From: Terrisporobacter petrolearius
GTDB lineage: Bacteria; Bacillota; Clostridia; Peptostreptococcales; Peptostreptococcaceae
NCBI RefSeq assembly: GCF_032598785.1
Contig: NZ_CP102984.1
DNA length: 64,000 nucleotides
Reading direction: 5' to 3' (one strand)
Both the position numbers and the translations under genes were made by a program. Numbering within the stretch: the first letter of the stretch is position 1; each line of letters starts with the position of its first letter. This document shows positions 29,863 to 39,712 of this stretch, piece by piece. Under the pieces are notes generated by a model, which was given only the letters and a program-made list of their open reading frames with translations, did not search any database and had not been told where the DNA came from.

Positions 29863-31770
29863 ATGGGGGCTAAAATTTTAGAGAAAATCAATTACTACAG
29901 TAAAGAGTATGGTGATTTTAGATATAGACAGGGGGTCTTACTAATATCAGATACCATAATCTTCATTGGGGCTTTTATCATATCTTTATCAGCTACCATG
30001 AGCATTTCTTATTTGCAACAAAATATATTATTACCATTACTAACAATGATAATAGTATGTCTAACAATATTTTCAGTCTTTGGAATTTATAAAACATTAT
30101 GGTCTACCAGTGTAGACAGAGAAATCATAATGATTTTATTATCTACTATAACTTCAACTTTTGTATATTTTATTATTTTTAAAATAGAGAATATCAACTA
30201 TGATGGGATTTTCTATATAATAAATGCCTTATTTATTCATGTGGCAATGTGTAGTATAAGAATTTTATATAGAGCATCAAGAAAAGCATTACTTTATTTT
30301 AGATTGAATGAAAATCTAGAAAATAGAATGAAAGTATTGATAGTTGGGGCAGGCTCAGCTGGTAATCTTATTTTAAAAGAAATGTTTGAAAATCCACAGC
30401 TTAATATGTATCCTGTGGGAATAATTGATGATAATGAAAAAAAATTAGGAAAATCTTATTACAATGTACCTGTAATAGGAACAACTGATGATATAGAGAA
30501 GGTAGTACAAAACTTAGATATTGATGAGATTATTTTTAGTATAGCTAAAATAACAAGAAAAAGAAAAGCAGAAATTATGCAAACTTGCAAGAAAACAAGT
30601 TGTAAAATAAAGACAATACCAGGAATTTACGAACTTATTGATGGAAAAGTTGGAATAAAAAACATTAGAGAAGTGAACATAGAGGATTTACTAGGAAGAG
30701 ATAGTGTAAAAATCAGAGATGCAGAAGTGCTTCGCTTTTTAAAGGGGAAAAAAGTGTTAGTTACAGGAGCAGGGGGCTCCATTGGATCAGAGCTTTGCAG
30801 ACAAATATCTTTTCTAAATCCGAAAGAGTTGATTTTAATAGATATCTATGAAAATAATGTATACGAACTTCAACAAGAATTAATAAGAAAATATAAAAAT
30901 CTGGACTTAAAGGTTTTGATTGCATCTGTAAGAGACAAAAACAGGATGGAAGAAATTTTTATAAACTACCAGCCGGAAATAGTATTCCATGCTGCAGCAC
31001 ATAAACATGTACCTCTTATGGAAGATAGTCCTTGTGAAGCCATAAAAAACAACGTGTTCGCAACGTTAAATATGGCAGAGCTTTCAGCAAAATACAAGGT
31101 AAAAAGATTTGTATTAATTTCTACAGATAAAGCAGTAAATCCAACAAACATAATGGGCGCAACAAAAAGATGTTGTGAAATGATAGTACAAACTTTAAAC
31201 AAAAACAGTGAAACAGAGTTTGTGGCAGTAAGATTTGGCAACGTTCTAGGAAGTAACGGTTCTGTAGTTCCTCTATTCAAAAAACAAATAGAAGAAGGAG
31301 GACCAGTAAAAGTAACTCATCCAGAAATAACAAGATTTTTTATGACAATTCCAGAGGCAGTATCATTGGTATTGGAGGCAGGAACAATCGCTAGGGGTGG
31401 CGAAATCTTCGTGCTAAATATGGGAGAACCAGTGAAAATTTTGGACTTGGCAAAAAATCTTATTACACTTAGTGGTTTGGAACCAGGCGTTGACATAAAG
31501 ATTGAATTCACAGGGCTAAGACCTGGGGAAAAATTATATGAAGAGATACTTATGGATGAAGAAGGCTTAAGAGACACAGGAAAAGATAAGATTTATGTGG
31601 GACAACCTATTGAAGTTAACGAAGGGGAGTTCTTTGATAGGTTGAGACATTTAAGATATGTGGCGGATATGGAAGATGAAGATGAAGTGAGGTATGTAAT
31701 AAAAGAATTAGTACCTACTTACATAATAAAAGAAGAAAGAGGTGGAAATAAGGTTGCAATTACAGGGTAA
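29863..31770 (+). CDS. Membrane nucleoside-diphosphate-sugar 4,6-dehydratase (PglF/CapD family)
   Basis: 635 residues. Four membrane helices lie in the first 150 residues, then a CoA-binding-like Rossmann segment (VLIVGAGSAGNLIL), then an extended SDR catalytic domain: TGAGGSIGSELC near 300, FHAAAHKHVPLMEDSP near 380, STDKAVNPTNIMGATKR with Met replacing the usual Tyr before the catalytic Lys, and RFGNVLGSNGSVVP. It converts UDP-GlcNAc to a 4-keto-6-deoxy intermediate for surface glycans. GTAGGGGAGA precedes the ATG. Its end overlaps the initiating transferase. Confidence 0.9.
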   Translation: MGAKILEKINYYSKEYGDFRYRQGVLLISDTIIFIGAFIISLSATMSISYLQQNILLPLLTMIIVCLTIFSVFGIYKTLWSTSVDREIIMILLSTITSTFVYFIIFKIENINYDGIFYIINALFIHVAMCSIRILYRASRKALLYFRLNENLENRMKVLIVGAGSAGNLILKEMFENPQLNMYPVGIIDDNEKKLGKSYYNVPVIGTTDDIEKVVQNLDIDEIIFSIAKITRKRKAEIMQTCKKTSCKIKTIPGIYELIDGKVGIKNIREVNIEDLLGRDSVKIRDAEVLRFLKGKKVLVTGAGGSIGSELCRQISFLNPKELILIDIYENNVYELQQELIRKYKNLDLKVLIASVRDKNRMEEIFINYQPEIVFHAAAHKHVPLMEDSPCEAIKNNVFATLNMAELSAKYKVKRFVLISTDKAVNPTNIMGATKRCCEMIVQTLNKNSETEFVAVRFGNVLGSNGSVVPLFKKQIEEGGPVKVTHPEITRFFMTIPEAVSLVLEAGTIARGGEIFVLNMGEPVKILDLAKNLITLSGLEPGVDIKIEFTGLRPGEKLYEEILMDEEGLRDTGKDKIYVGQPIEVNEGEFFDRLRHLRYVADMEDEDEVRYVIKELVPTYIIKEERGGNKVAITG

Positions 31771-32371
31771 AATTAGACCATTTTACCCTAAGATTAAGCG
31801 AATTTTAGATTTCTTAATTTCAATAATAGGAATTGTAATTTTATCACCATTATTTTTAGTAATAGTCTTATTAATAAAGTTGGATTCCAGGGGACCTGTT
31901 TTATTTAAACAGAAAAGAATCGGAGTTAATAAGAAAGAATTTAACATTTTAAAATTTAGAACAATGAGAATTGATACACCAAAGGATATGCCTACTCATT
32001 TATTAGATAATCCAGAAGCTTATATCACAAAAATTGGGGGATTTTTGAGAAAAACAAGCTTAGATGAATTACCACAGATTATCAATATTATAAAAGGGGA
32101 AATGAGTATAATTGGTCCTAGACCAGCACTTTGGAATCAGTTTGATTTAATAGAAGAAAGAGACAAATACAATGCAAACGACGTAGTACCAGGTCTTACA
32201 GGGTGGGCTCAAATCAACGGTAGAGATGAGTTACCAATAGATGTGAAGGCTTGCTATGATGGGGAATACGTGGATAATATGGATTTTACTTTTGATATTA
32301 AATGTTTCTTTTTAACTATATTTAAAGTGTTAAAAAAAGATGGGGTTGTTGAAGGAAAATTGGAAAAGTAA
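31754..32371 (+). CDS. Undecaprenyl-phosphate sugar phosphotransferase (initiating, PglC/WbaP-like)
   Basis: 205 residues of the bacterial sugar transferase family: one re-entrant hydrophobic segment (about 15-40), KRIG near 55, FKFRTM-like ILKFRTMRID near 70, RKTSLDELPQIINIIKGEMS with the catalytic Asp-Glu pair, GPRP, and PGLTGWAQINGR. It transfers a sugar phosphate to undecaprenyl phosphate, the first step of repeat-unit assembly, probably taking the dehydratase pathway product. A TTG at 31754 with AAAGAGGTGG 9 bases upstream is the best start; a GTG at 31742 overlaps that site. Confidence 0.9.
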   Translation: MQLQGKIRPFYPKIKRILDFLISIIGIVILSPLFLVIVLLIKLDSRGPVLFKQKRIGVNKKEFNILKFRTMRIDTPKDMPTHLLDNPEAYITKIGGFLRKTSLDELPQIINIIKGEMSIIGPRPALWNQFDLIEERDKYNANDVVPGLTGWAQINGRDELPIDVKACYDGEYVDNMDFTFDIKCFFLTIFKVLKKDGVVEGKLEK

Positions 32372-32398
32372 AAATACGTTTACTTAGGGGTTTTTAAT

Positions 32399-33514
32399 AT
32401 GGGGAAAAAACTGCTAATACTAGCAAATCATTTTGCTACTATTTATAAATTTAGAAAAGAATTAGTTTCTAAACTTGTAGAAGAGGGATATGAGGTTGCT
32501 ATATCTCTTCCCTTTTCACAAGATATTCACAAAATCAAGGACCTAGGGGTTAAGGTGATTGATACTAAGGTAGACAGAAAAAGCGTAAATCCAGTAAAGG
32601 ATTTAAAACTATTAAATGATTATAAAAAAATAATAAAAGATGAAAAACCAGATATTGTTTTATCATATACAATTAAATGCAACATATATGGAGGGATGGC
32701 TTGTAGATTCTACGATATACCATTTATGGCTAACGTGACGGGCCTGGGAAGTGCTTATTATAGAGGGGGATTTATAAAAAATATAGTAAGTAATTTATAC
32801 AAGATAGGTTTAAAAACAGCTAAAGGTGTTTTCTTTGAAAATACAGCCAATGCTCAAGTACTAATAAATGATAAAACTATTAATAATAACCAAGCTATAG
32901 TACTAAAAGGGGCAGGAGTAAATCTTAATCAGTTTCAATACTGTGAGATGCCATCAGGTCAGATAGTGAAGTTCTTATTTATTGGCAGAATAATGGCTGA
33001 AAAAGGGGTAAATGAGCTATTTGAAGCAATAAAAAGAATAAAAAAAGACTACTCAAATGTAGAGTTTTCTTTTATAGGATGGTTTGAAGAGGATTATAAA
33101 ACTTTAATAGAGGAGTTACAAAGTGAAGGACTTATTAGATATTATGGCTACCAAGAAGATGTGACTCCTTTTATTAGAGATAGCCACTGTGTAGTGCTTC
33201 CATCATATCATGAAGGTATGGCAAATGTGCTTTTGGAAGGTGCTGCAATGGGGAGAGTGCTGATTACTAGTGATATATATGGTTGTAGGGAAGCTGTAGT
33301 GGAAGGTGTTAGTGGATGGACTTGTAAGGTGAAGGACAGTGAGGATCTTTATGAGAAGATAAGGATGTTTGTTCATATGGATTTTGATGAGAAGGTGGAA
33401 ATGGGACAAGCAGGTAGAATATATATGGAAGATATTTTTGATAAGGATAAGGTAGTTGAGGAAACTGTGGAGGAAATGGGAAGATGGGTGAACCAATCAG
33501 AGTTTTGCATGTAG
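32399..33514 (+). CDS. Glycosyltransferase family 4 (second-step sugar transferase)
   Basis: 371 residues, GT-B fold. The N-terminal domain reads LLILANHFATIYKFRKELV. The C-terminal nucleotide-sugar domain has FIGRIMAEKGVNELFEAI near 200 and LPSYHEGMANVLLEGAAMGR near 270, the E-x7-E motif of GT4. GTGLGSAYYR-type text (VTGLGSAYYRGG) near 115 recalls PglA-like enzymes acting on undecaprenyl-diphospho-sugars. It probably adds the second sugar. The next gene starts inside its 3' end. Confidence 0.87.
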   Translation: MGKKLLILANHFATIYKFRKELVSKLVEEGYEVAISLPFSQDIHKIKDLGVKVIDTKVDRKSVNPVKDLKLLNDYKKIIKDEKPDIVLSYTIKCNIYGGMACRFYDIPFMANVTGLGSAYYRGGFIKNIVSNLYKIGLKTAKGVFFENTANAQVLINDKTINNNQAIVLKGAGVNLNQFQYCEMPSGQIVKFLFIGRIMAEKGVNELFEAIKRIKKDYSNVEFSFIGWFEEDYKTLIEELQSEGLIRYYGYQEDVTPFIRDSHCVVLPSYHEGMANVLLEGAAMGRVLITSDIYGCREAVVEGVSGWTCKVKDSEDLYEKIRMFVHMDFDEKVEMGQAGRIYMEDIFDKDKVVEETVEEMGRWVNQSEFCM

Positions 33515-34587
33515 TAACATATATGGGTTGTGGAGGACTTGAAACCATGATTATGAATTACTATAGAAATATTGATAGAAGTAAGGTTCAGTTTGATTTT
33601 CTAACACATAGGTATGAAAGATGGGATTATGATGATGAGATAGAGAAACTTGGAGGTAAGATTTATAATTTGCCTAGATTAAATCCTTTTAGTTATAAGT
33701 ATTTAAAGGCTTTAGATAATTTTTTTAGGGAGCACAAGGAGTATAAGATAGTTCACTGTCATCAGGATTGTTTGAGTGGAATAATTTTAAAGTATGCTAA
33801 GAAAAATGGTGTACCTTTCACTATTGCTCATAGTCATAGCTCTAATCAAAATAAAGATTTAAAGCTTTTAGTAAAATTAATTGCAAAGAAATCTATACCA
33901 AAGTATGCGGATTATCTATTTGCCTGTGGTAAAGAAGCTGGTAAGTGGATGTTTAACACAACAGAGTATACTATTTTAAATAATGCTATTGATACTAAAA
34001 GATATATATATAATGAAGAAAAATCGTTGGAGATGAAAGAAAAGCTAGGTATTGAAGATAAATTTGTCATAGGCCATGTTGGAAGGTTTAGACAAGAAAA
34101 GAATCATAGCTTTATTATAGATATTTTTAAAGAAGTTTGTGTAAAAGAACCTAATAGTACTCTATTGTTAGTGGGGGATGGGCCTTTAGAAGATGAAATA
34201 AAGAAAAAGGTTTATGACTCAGGTTTATTAGAAAAAGTAAAGTTTTTAGGGGCTAGACATAATGTAAATGACTTGATGCAAAGTATGGATGTATTTATAC
34301 TACCTTCATTATATGAAGGAATTCCATTAACAATGATAGAGTCTCAGGCCTCAGGATTAAATTGTATAATCTCAGACAAAGTTCCTAAGGAATGTATAGT
34401 AACTGAAAACGTAAAGAGTATAAGTAAGAAAGAAGATTCAGAGTACTGGGCTAATGAAATTATTAAATGTAAAAATAAGATAAGAAAAAATTTATATAAT
34501 GAAATTCAAGATGCGAAGTTTGATATAAAATCAAATGCTATATGGCTACAGGAGTTTTATTTGGAAAATATGGCAAAGGGGGATTAA
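33484..34587 (+). CDS. Glycosyltransferase family 4
   Basis: 367 residues, GT-B fold. The N-terminal VLHVVTYMGCGGLETMIMNYYR motif, shortened here, is typical of capsule GT4 enzymes. The C-terminal part has GHVGRFRQEKNHSFIIDIF and LPSLYEGIPLTMIESQASGL. It is a cytoplasmic membrane-associated sugar transferase of unknown donor. It overlaps the previous gene by 31 bases. Confidence 0.87.
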   Translation: MGEPIRVLHVVTYMGCGGLETMIMNYYRNIDRSKVQFDFLTHRYERWDYDDEIEKLGGKIYNLPRLNPFSYKYLKALDNFFREHKEYKIVHCHQDCLSGIILKYAKKNGVPFTIAHSHSSNQNKDLKLLVKLIAKKSIPKYADYLFACGKEAGKWMFNTTEYTILNNAIDTKRYIYNEEKSLEMKEKLGIEDKFVIGHVGRFRQEKNHSFIIDIFKEVCVKEPNSTLLLVGDGPLEDEIKKKVYDSGLLEKVKFLGARHNVNDLMQSMDVFILPSLYEGIPLTMIESQASGLNCIISDKVPKECIVTENVKSISKKEDSEYWANEIIKCKNKIRKNLYNEIQDAKFDIKSNAIWLQEFYLENMAKGD

Positions 34588-34589
34588 AC

Positions 34590-35477
34590 TTGGCTACTCT
34601 TACAATTTTTACACCAACATATAATAGAGCTTATATATTGAATCAATGTTACGAAAGTTTAGTAAGACAAACTTGTAAAGACTTTGTATGGCTAATTATA
34701 GATGATGGATCTACTGACAATACTAAGGAATTAGTGAACAAGTGGATAAAAAAAAATAATGGATTTGAAATTAGATATCATTATAAAAAAAATGGTGGAA
34801 TGCATACAGGTCATAATGCTGCTTATGAGTTGATTAATACAGAGTTAAACGTGTGTATTGATTCGGATGATTTTATGCCAGACAATGCAGTAGAGATAAT
34901 TACAGAATTTTGGAAGAAAAATGGTAATGATAAATACAGCGGAATAATCGCATTAGATGTTTATAAAAATGGTGAAATAATAGGATCTAAGTTACCTGAT
35001 AAAAAGTCTACTACATTAAGTGGATATTATGATAAGGGAGGAAAAGGAGACAAGAAGTTAATTTATAGGACGGATGTTATTAATAGTTATCCAAAGTATC
35101 CAGAGTTTAAAGATGAAAGGTTTGTTCCACTAGATTATAAATATTTGCTCGCGGATCAAGAGTATGAATTACTTATATTAAATGAAGCAGTGTGTGTGGT
35201 TGAGTATATGGAAGATGGTTCTAGTATGAATATGTTTAGACAATATTATAAAAATCCTAGAGGATTTGCTTTTGTAAGAAAAGTTCATATGAAATATGAT
35301 AAAGGATTTGTGAAAAAATTTAAGACTTGTATTCACTATGTATCTAGTAGCTTTATTATGAGAAATAAAAAGTTTTTAAGTGAATCTCCTAATAAGTTGA
35401 TGACATTGTTAGCTTATCCTTTTGGTTTTATTTTATATTTGATAGTAAAGAGAAAAAATAGACAAGGAGCAATATAA
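34590..35477 (+). CDS. Glycosyltransferase family 2
   Basis: 295 residues from TTG 34590 behind AAAGGGGG; an ATG 48 bases upstream lies inside the previous gene and adds non-family sequence. The GT-A start LTIFTPTYNRAYILNQCYESL and the DDGSTDNTKELV and VCIDSDDFMPDNAVE (D-x-D) motifs are clear. The C terminus is hydrophobic (LLAYPFGFILYLIV). It adds one sugar to the lipid-linked repeat. It overlaps the polymerase gene by one base. Confidence 0.88.
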   Translation: MATLTIFTPTYNRAYILNQCYESLVRQTCKDFVWLIIDDGSTDNTKELVNKWIKKNNGFEIRYHYKKNGGMHTGHNAAYELINTELNVCIDSDDFMPDNAVEIITEFWKKNGNDKYSGIIALDVYKNGEIIGSKLPDKKSTTLSGYYDKGGKGDKKLIYRTDVINSYPKYPEFKDERFVPLDYKYLLADQEYELLILNEAVCVVEYMEDGSSMNMFRQYYKNPRGFAFVRKVHMKYDKGFVKKFKTCIHYVSSSFIMRNKKFLSESPNKLMTLLAYPFGFILYLIVKRKNRQGAI

Positions 35478-36601
35478 TGGCAGTATATATTTTTATGCTT
35501 GGTTGGGTAGTGATTTGGGGAATTATGTCACAGATGACAGCTCAAGAAGTATGTGTAGGAAATGAAGCATATGAAAAAAGAGCAAATTTATTTATGACGA
35601 TAGTTACTTTTTCAGTAATTATACTTTTTGCAGGTTTAAGGAGTGGTGTGGCTGATACATATTCTTATATCAATATGTTTAAAGAATATCCTTTGTGGCC
35701 AGATGCATATGAATTTATAACTGATCCAGAAGCAAGAGAGCCTGGATTTAGGGTATTTTCAGTATTGATAAAAACATTTATATCACAAGACTATCAACTA
35801 TGGTTATTTATAATTGCTTCTATAAGTGGAATTTGTATAATGTACCCATTATACAAATATTCTTGTAATTATGGCATGAGTGTATTTTTATTCATGGCTT
35901 CTTGTCAGTTTACATGGCTGCTAAATGGTATGAGACAGTTTTTAGTTGCATCAATATTGTTTGCCTGTACTCATCTTATTTTGAATAAAAATCCAATACC
36001 CTATATAATTATAGTTTTAATTCTATCAACTTTTCATAAATCAGCATTAATAATGATTCCTGCCTATTTTATAGTAAGTAGTGAACCTTGGAGTAAAAGA
36101 ACAATGATATTTGTAGGCGTAGTAGTTTTAGCTATGCTGTTTACTAGTCAATTTACAAGTATATTAGATACAGTTGTAGAAAATTCAGATTATGCAACAT
36201 CAATGGAAGAGTTTAAAAATACTGACGATGGAACTAATCTTATAAGAATAATGGTAGAGTTAGCACCAATAGTTATGGCCTTATTATATAGAAATAAAAT
36301 AAAAGATAAGCTAACACCTATTATAAAAGTAAGTATAAACATGTCTCTTATATCTAGTGGATTGTATATTATATCTAGAATAGCAAGAAGTGGGATTATG
36401 TTAGGGCGACTACCTATATATTTTTCGCTATATAATATGATATTACTACCATGGCTTATTAAGAATATATTTGAGAAAAAGGAAAGAAGACTTGTGAATT
36501 ATGGTATGATAATTTGTTACTTAGGATTTTTCTATTATCAAATGTGTATTGCCTGGGGTGGTTTAGAATATGTAAGTGATATTTTAAATTTGTATTATTA
36601 A
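35477..36601 (+). CDS. wzy: EpsG/Wzy-type polysaccharide polymerase
   Basis: 374 residues with about ten membrane helices. Typical EpsG-family features are FAGLRSGVADTYSYINMF near 50-70 (Arg and Asp conserved), REPGFRVFSVLIK near 95 and WLLNGMRQFLVASI near 150. It would join repeat units on the outer face of the membrane. The ribosome binding site is AAGGAGCA. Confidence 0.88.
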   Translation: MAVYIFMLGWVVIWGIMSQMTAQEVCVGNEAYEKRANLFMTIVTFSVIILFAGLRSGVADTYSYINMFKEYPLWPDAYEFITDPEAREPGFRVFSVLIKTFISQDYQLWLFIIASISGICIMYPLYKYSCNYGMSVFLFMASCQFTWLLNGMRQFLVASILFACTHLILNKNPIPYIIIVLILSTFHKSALIMIPAYFIVSSEPWSKRTMIFVGVVVLAMLFTSQFTSILDTVVENSDYATSMEEFKNTDDGTNLIRIMVELAPIVMALLYRNKIKDKLTPIIKVSINMSLISSGLYIISRIARSGIMLGRLPIYFSLYNMILLPWLIKNIFEKKERRLVNYGMIICYLGFFYYQMCIAWGGLEYVSDILNLYY

Positions 36602-36625
36602 ATAAAATAGAGGAGTAATGATGTT

Positions 36626-37351
36626 ATGGTAACTAGTATACCTAAAAAAATACATTATTGTTGGTTTGGAAAAAAAGATAAACCAGAAATTGTAGTTAAA
36701 TGTATTGATTCTTGGGAAAAAGTTTTGAATGACTATGAGATTATAGAATGGAATGAAAGTAAATTAGATATAAATTGTAATACCTATGTAAAACAAGCAT
36801 ATGAAAGGGGAAAATTTGCATTTGTAAGTGATTATGTAAGAATAAAAGTATTATATGATTATGGCGGAATTTATTTAGACACAGATGTAGAAGTATTTAA
36901 AAAGTTTGATGATTTACTAGAAAATGATTCTTTCTGGGGATTTGAAGAAGCAAATTATATAGCAACAAGTACAATAGGAGCAAAAAAGCAAAACAAAATA
37001 ATAGGTGAATTTATCGATTTGTACAAAGACCAAAGTTTTATAGATGAATTTGGTCAAATAAGCAAAACAACAAATGTTTCTATGATTACAGAATTATTAG
37101 CTAGCAAAGGTGTAAAGATGGACGGTAAATACCAACAAGTGGATAGTATGATTATTTATCCAAGAGAAATTTTATCTCCATATGATTATTCAAATTGTAG
37201 AGATTTTACTACAAAAGATACTTACTGCATACATCATTTTTATAAAAGTTGGTTACCATTATCACAGCGTATAAAAAGTAGTATAAAGTACAATATTGCA
37301 AACGTTATCGGAGGAGACAATATAGCTAAAATTAGAGAAATAATACAATAA
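36626..37351 (+). CDS. Glycosyltransferase family 32 (Gly_transf_sug, DXD motif)
   Basis: 241 residues. It starts IPKKIHYCWFGKKDKPEIV and contains DYVRIKVLYDYGGIYLDTDVE near residues 70-95, the DXD site of GT32/mannosyltransferase OCH1-like capsular enzymes. The tail HHFYKSWLP fits the family. It is an accessory sugar transferase of the repeat unit. The ribosome binding site is GAGGAG about 10 bases before the ATG. Confidence 0.88.
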   Translation: MVTSIPKKIHYCWFGKKDKPEIVVKCIDSWEKVLNDYEIIEWNESKLDINCNTYVKQAYERGKFAFVSDYVRIKVLYDYGGIYLDTDVEVFKKFDDLLENDSFWGFEEANYIATSTIGAKKQNKIIGEFIDLYKDQSFIDEFGQISKTTNVSMITELLASKGVKMDGKYQQVDSMIIYPREILSPYDYSNCRDFTTKDTYCIHHFYKSWLPLSQRIKSSIKYNIANVIGGDNIAKIREIIQ

Positions 37352-37368
37352 AAGTTTTGGGTGATATT

Positions 37369-38532
37369 ATGGAAAATATATTAATTTCATCATTTGATTT
37401 AGAAGTTGGTGGAGTGGAAAGAAGTCTAATAAGTATGGTAGATAAGTTTGACTATAAGAAATATAATGTAGATTTAATGTTATATAGCCATACAGGGGAG
37501 TTTATGAAGCTATTACCAAAGAAGCCTAATTTATTAGATGAAAATAAAAAGTATAAAACAATGAGAATGTCAATATTAGATACTATAAAAATAGGACAAA
37601 TACCAATTGCAATAGGCAGACTTATAGCCAGATACAAAGCTAGGGGAAAAGGATATATGCAAATGCAATATATATGGAAATATACATTACCTTATATGTC
37701 AAAATTAAATAAAAAATACGATGTAGCAATTAGTTATTTATGGCCTCATTATTTTGTATCAGAAAAAGTAGTTGCAAATAAAAAAATAGCTTGGATACAT
37801 ACAGACTATTCAACTATAGAAACGGATGTAGAATTAGATCTTAAGATGTGGAGTAAATTTGATTATATAGTAGCAGTATCACAAGAGTGTAGAGCGTCAT
37901 TTATATCAAAATATCCAACATTAAAAGAAAAAGTGAGAGTAATAGAAAATATAACATCACCAGAGTTTGTAAGAACGCAGTCAAGTGAAAAAATTAGTGA
38001 TTTCCCAAGAAATAAGGGAGATTTTAATATATTATCTGTGGGAAGATACTGTGAAGCTAAGGGGTTTGACAATGCTATCAAAGCATTAAGGATTTTACAT
38101 GATAGAGGTTATACCAATATTAAATGGTATATTATTGGATATGGTTCAGATGAAGAATTATTAAAAAAATTAGTAATAGAGAATAACCTAGAAGAGAGTT
38201 TTATCCTATTGGGGAAAAAGATAAACCCATATCCTTATATGAAAGAATGCGATTTGTATGCACAACCATCAAGATATGAAGGAAAGTCAGTTACAGTAAC
38301 GGAAGCACAAATTCTTGGTAGACCAGTTATGATTACTAATTACGCTACTGCAAAGTCTCAAGTTGATAATGGGTATGATGGATATATAACTGAATTATCC
38401 ATAGAGGGAATTGCTGATGGCATTGAAAGATTATATAGAAATATAAATCTGAGAGAAAAATTCATGAATAACTGCATCAATACTGAATATAGCAATAAAG
38501 AGGAATTAAAAAAACTATATGAAATAATGTAA
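37369..38532 (+). CDS. Glycosyltransferase family 4
   Basis: 387 residues from ATG 37369, with GGGTGAT upstream; a TTG four codons earlier is in frame. The N-terminal ISSFDLEVGGVERSLISMVD is a VGGVE-type acceptor motif. Donor-site motifs are SVGRYCEAKGFDNAIKAL near 225 and YAQPSRYEGKSVTVTEAQIL near 300. It is similar in layout to the protein at 39713 (both have the GGVE-x2-L-x3-LDKMD-like start and the NPYPYMKECDLYAQ-like motif), suggesting gene duplication. Confidence 0.86.
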   Translation: MENILISSFDLEVGGVERSLISMVDKFDYKKYNVDLMLYSHTGEFMKLLPKKPNLLDENKKYKTMRMSILDTIKIGQIPIAIGRLIARYKARGKGYMQMQYIWKYTLPYMSKLNKKYDVAISYLWPHYFVSEKVVANKKIAWIHTDYSTIETDVELDLKMWSKFDYIVAVSQECRASFISKYPTLKEKVRVIENITSPEFVRTQSSEKISDFPRNKGDFNILSVGRYCEAKGFDNAIKALRILHDRGYTNIKWYIIGYGSDEELLKKLVIENNLEESFILLGKKINPYPYMKECDLYAQPSRYEGKSVTVTEAQILGRPVMITNYATAKSQVDNGYDGYITELSIEGIADGIERLYRNINLREKFMNNCINTEYSNKEELKKLYEIM

Positions 38533-38562
38533 AAGATAATTAAGTCAGAAAGAGGGTACAAA

Positions 38563-39675
38563 ATGAGGATATGTACACTTACATGTCATGATGTATATAA
38601 TCATGGAGCATCATTACAAGCATATGCATTAATGAAATATTTAAAAAATATAGGGCATGAAGTAGAGATAATAGATTATAAACCAGATTATCTTAGTCAG
38701 CATTATGATATAGGGGGTATAAGTAACCCTAAATGGAAGAAAAACATATTGACAAAGGTAACTTATATAACGTTAAAAATGCCAGGAAGATTAATTTCAC
38801 TGAAAAGAAAAAAGGCATTTGATAAATTTAAAAAAAACAACTTAATTATAACCCAAAAGAGATATACATCAAATGAAGAGTTAAAAAAGGATTTACCACA
38901 AGCAGATGTATATATTTGTGGTAGTGATCAAATTTGGAATAGTTTACATAGAAATGGCAAAGATCCAGCATTTTATTTAGATTTTGTTCCAGATAATAAA
39001 ATAAAAGCAGCTTATGCGGCTAGTTTTGCAACAGATACAATAGATGATAAATATAAACCTATGGTAAAGGAAAAAGTTTTAAAACTTGAAGGAGTAGGTA
39101 TTAGAGAAAAAAGTGGAGTAGAAATAGTTAAAGGATTAGGAATAGATAAAGCTATAAATGTTGTAGATCCTGTATTTTTATTAGATAAAGAAGAATGGAA
39201 TAAAATAGGAAATGAAACTTTTAACGATAATTATATATTAGTATATGATTTTGATAAGAGTAGTTTAGTAGAAAAAATAGCAACAGAAATATCAAGAGAA
39301 AAAGGATTAAAAATATATACTATAAATGCAGATAAACCTAAATATGCAAATAGACACTTTAATTTAAGTGGACCGAATACTTTTGTTTCTTTAGTAAAAA
39401 ATGCTGAATTTGTTATATCAAATTCATTCCATGCAGTTGTATTTTCAGTTATATATAATAAAAATATAGCTATAGTTAATAGGACAGAAAATATTAATAC
39501 AAGAATGAAAGATTTATTAGATGATTTAAAGTTGAAAGATAGATTAGTAAATGAAAATTATAATATAGAACAAATACTAAAGGACATTGACTATACAGAA
39601 TCAAATAATATACTAAATCAAAAAATAGATTTTTCTAAACAGTATATAGATAATATATTATTAATCAAAAAATAA
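38563..39675 (+). CDS. Polysaccharide pyruvyl transferase family protein
   Basis: 370 residues. Family landmarks are ICTLTCHDVYNHGASLQAYA at the start, DVYICGSDQIWNS near 125, AAYAASFATD near 150, GIREKSGVEIVKGLG near 185, VDPVFLLDKEEW near 205 and VISNSFHAVVFSVIYNKN near 285. Such enzymes add ketal-linked pyruvate to sugars in secreted polymers, giving negative charge. The ribosome binding site is AGAGGG. Confidence 0.88.
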   Translation: MRICTLTCHDVYNHGASLQAYALMKYLKNIGHEVEIIDYKPDYLSQHYDIGGISNPKWKKNILTKVTYITLKMPGRLISLKRKKAFDKFKKNNLIITQKRYTSNEELKKDLPQADVYICGSDQIWNSLHRNGKDPAFYLDFVPDNKIKAAYAASFATDTIDDKYKPMVKEKVLKLEGVGIREKSGVEIVKGLGIDKAINVVDPVFLLDKEEWNKIGNETFNDNYILVYDFDKSSLVEKIATEISREKGLKIYTINADKPKYANRHFNLSGPNTFVSLVKNAEFVISNSFHAVVFSVIYNKNIAIVNRTENINTRMKDLLDDLKLKDRLVNENYNIEQILKDIDYTESNNILNQKIDFSKQYIDNILLIKK

Positions 39676-39712
39676 TTTTTAATTAATGTATAAATAGAAT
39701 GAGGTCGCTATT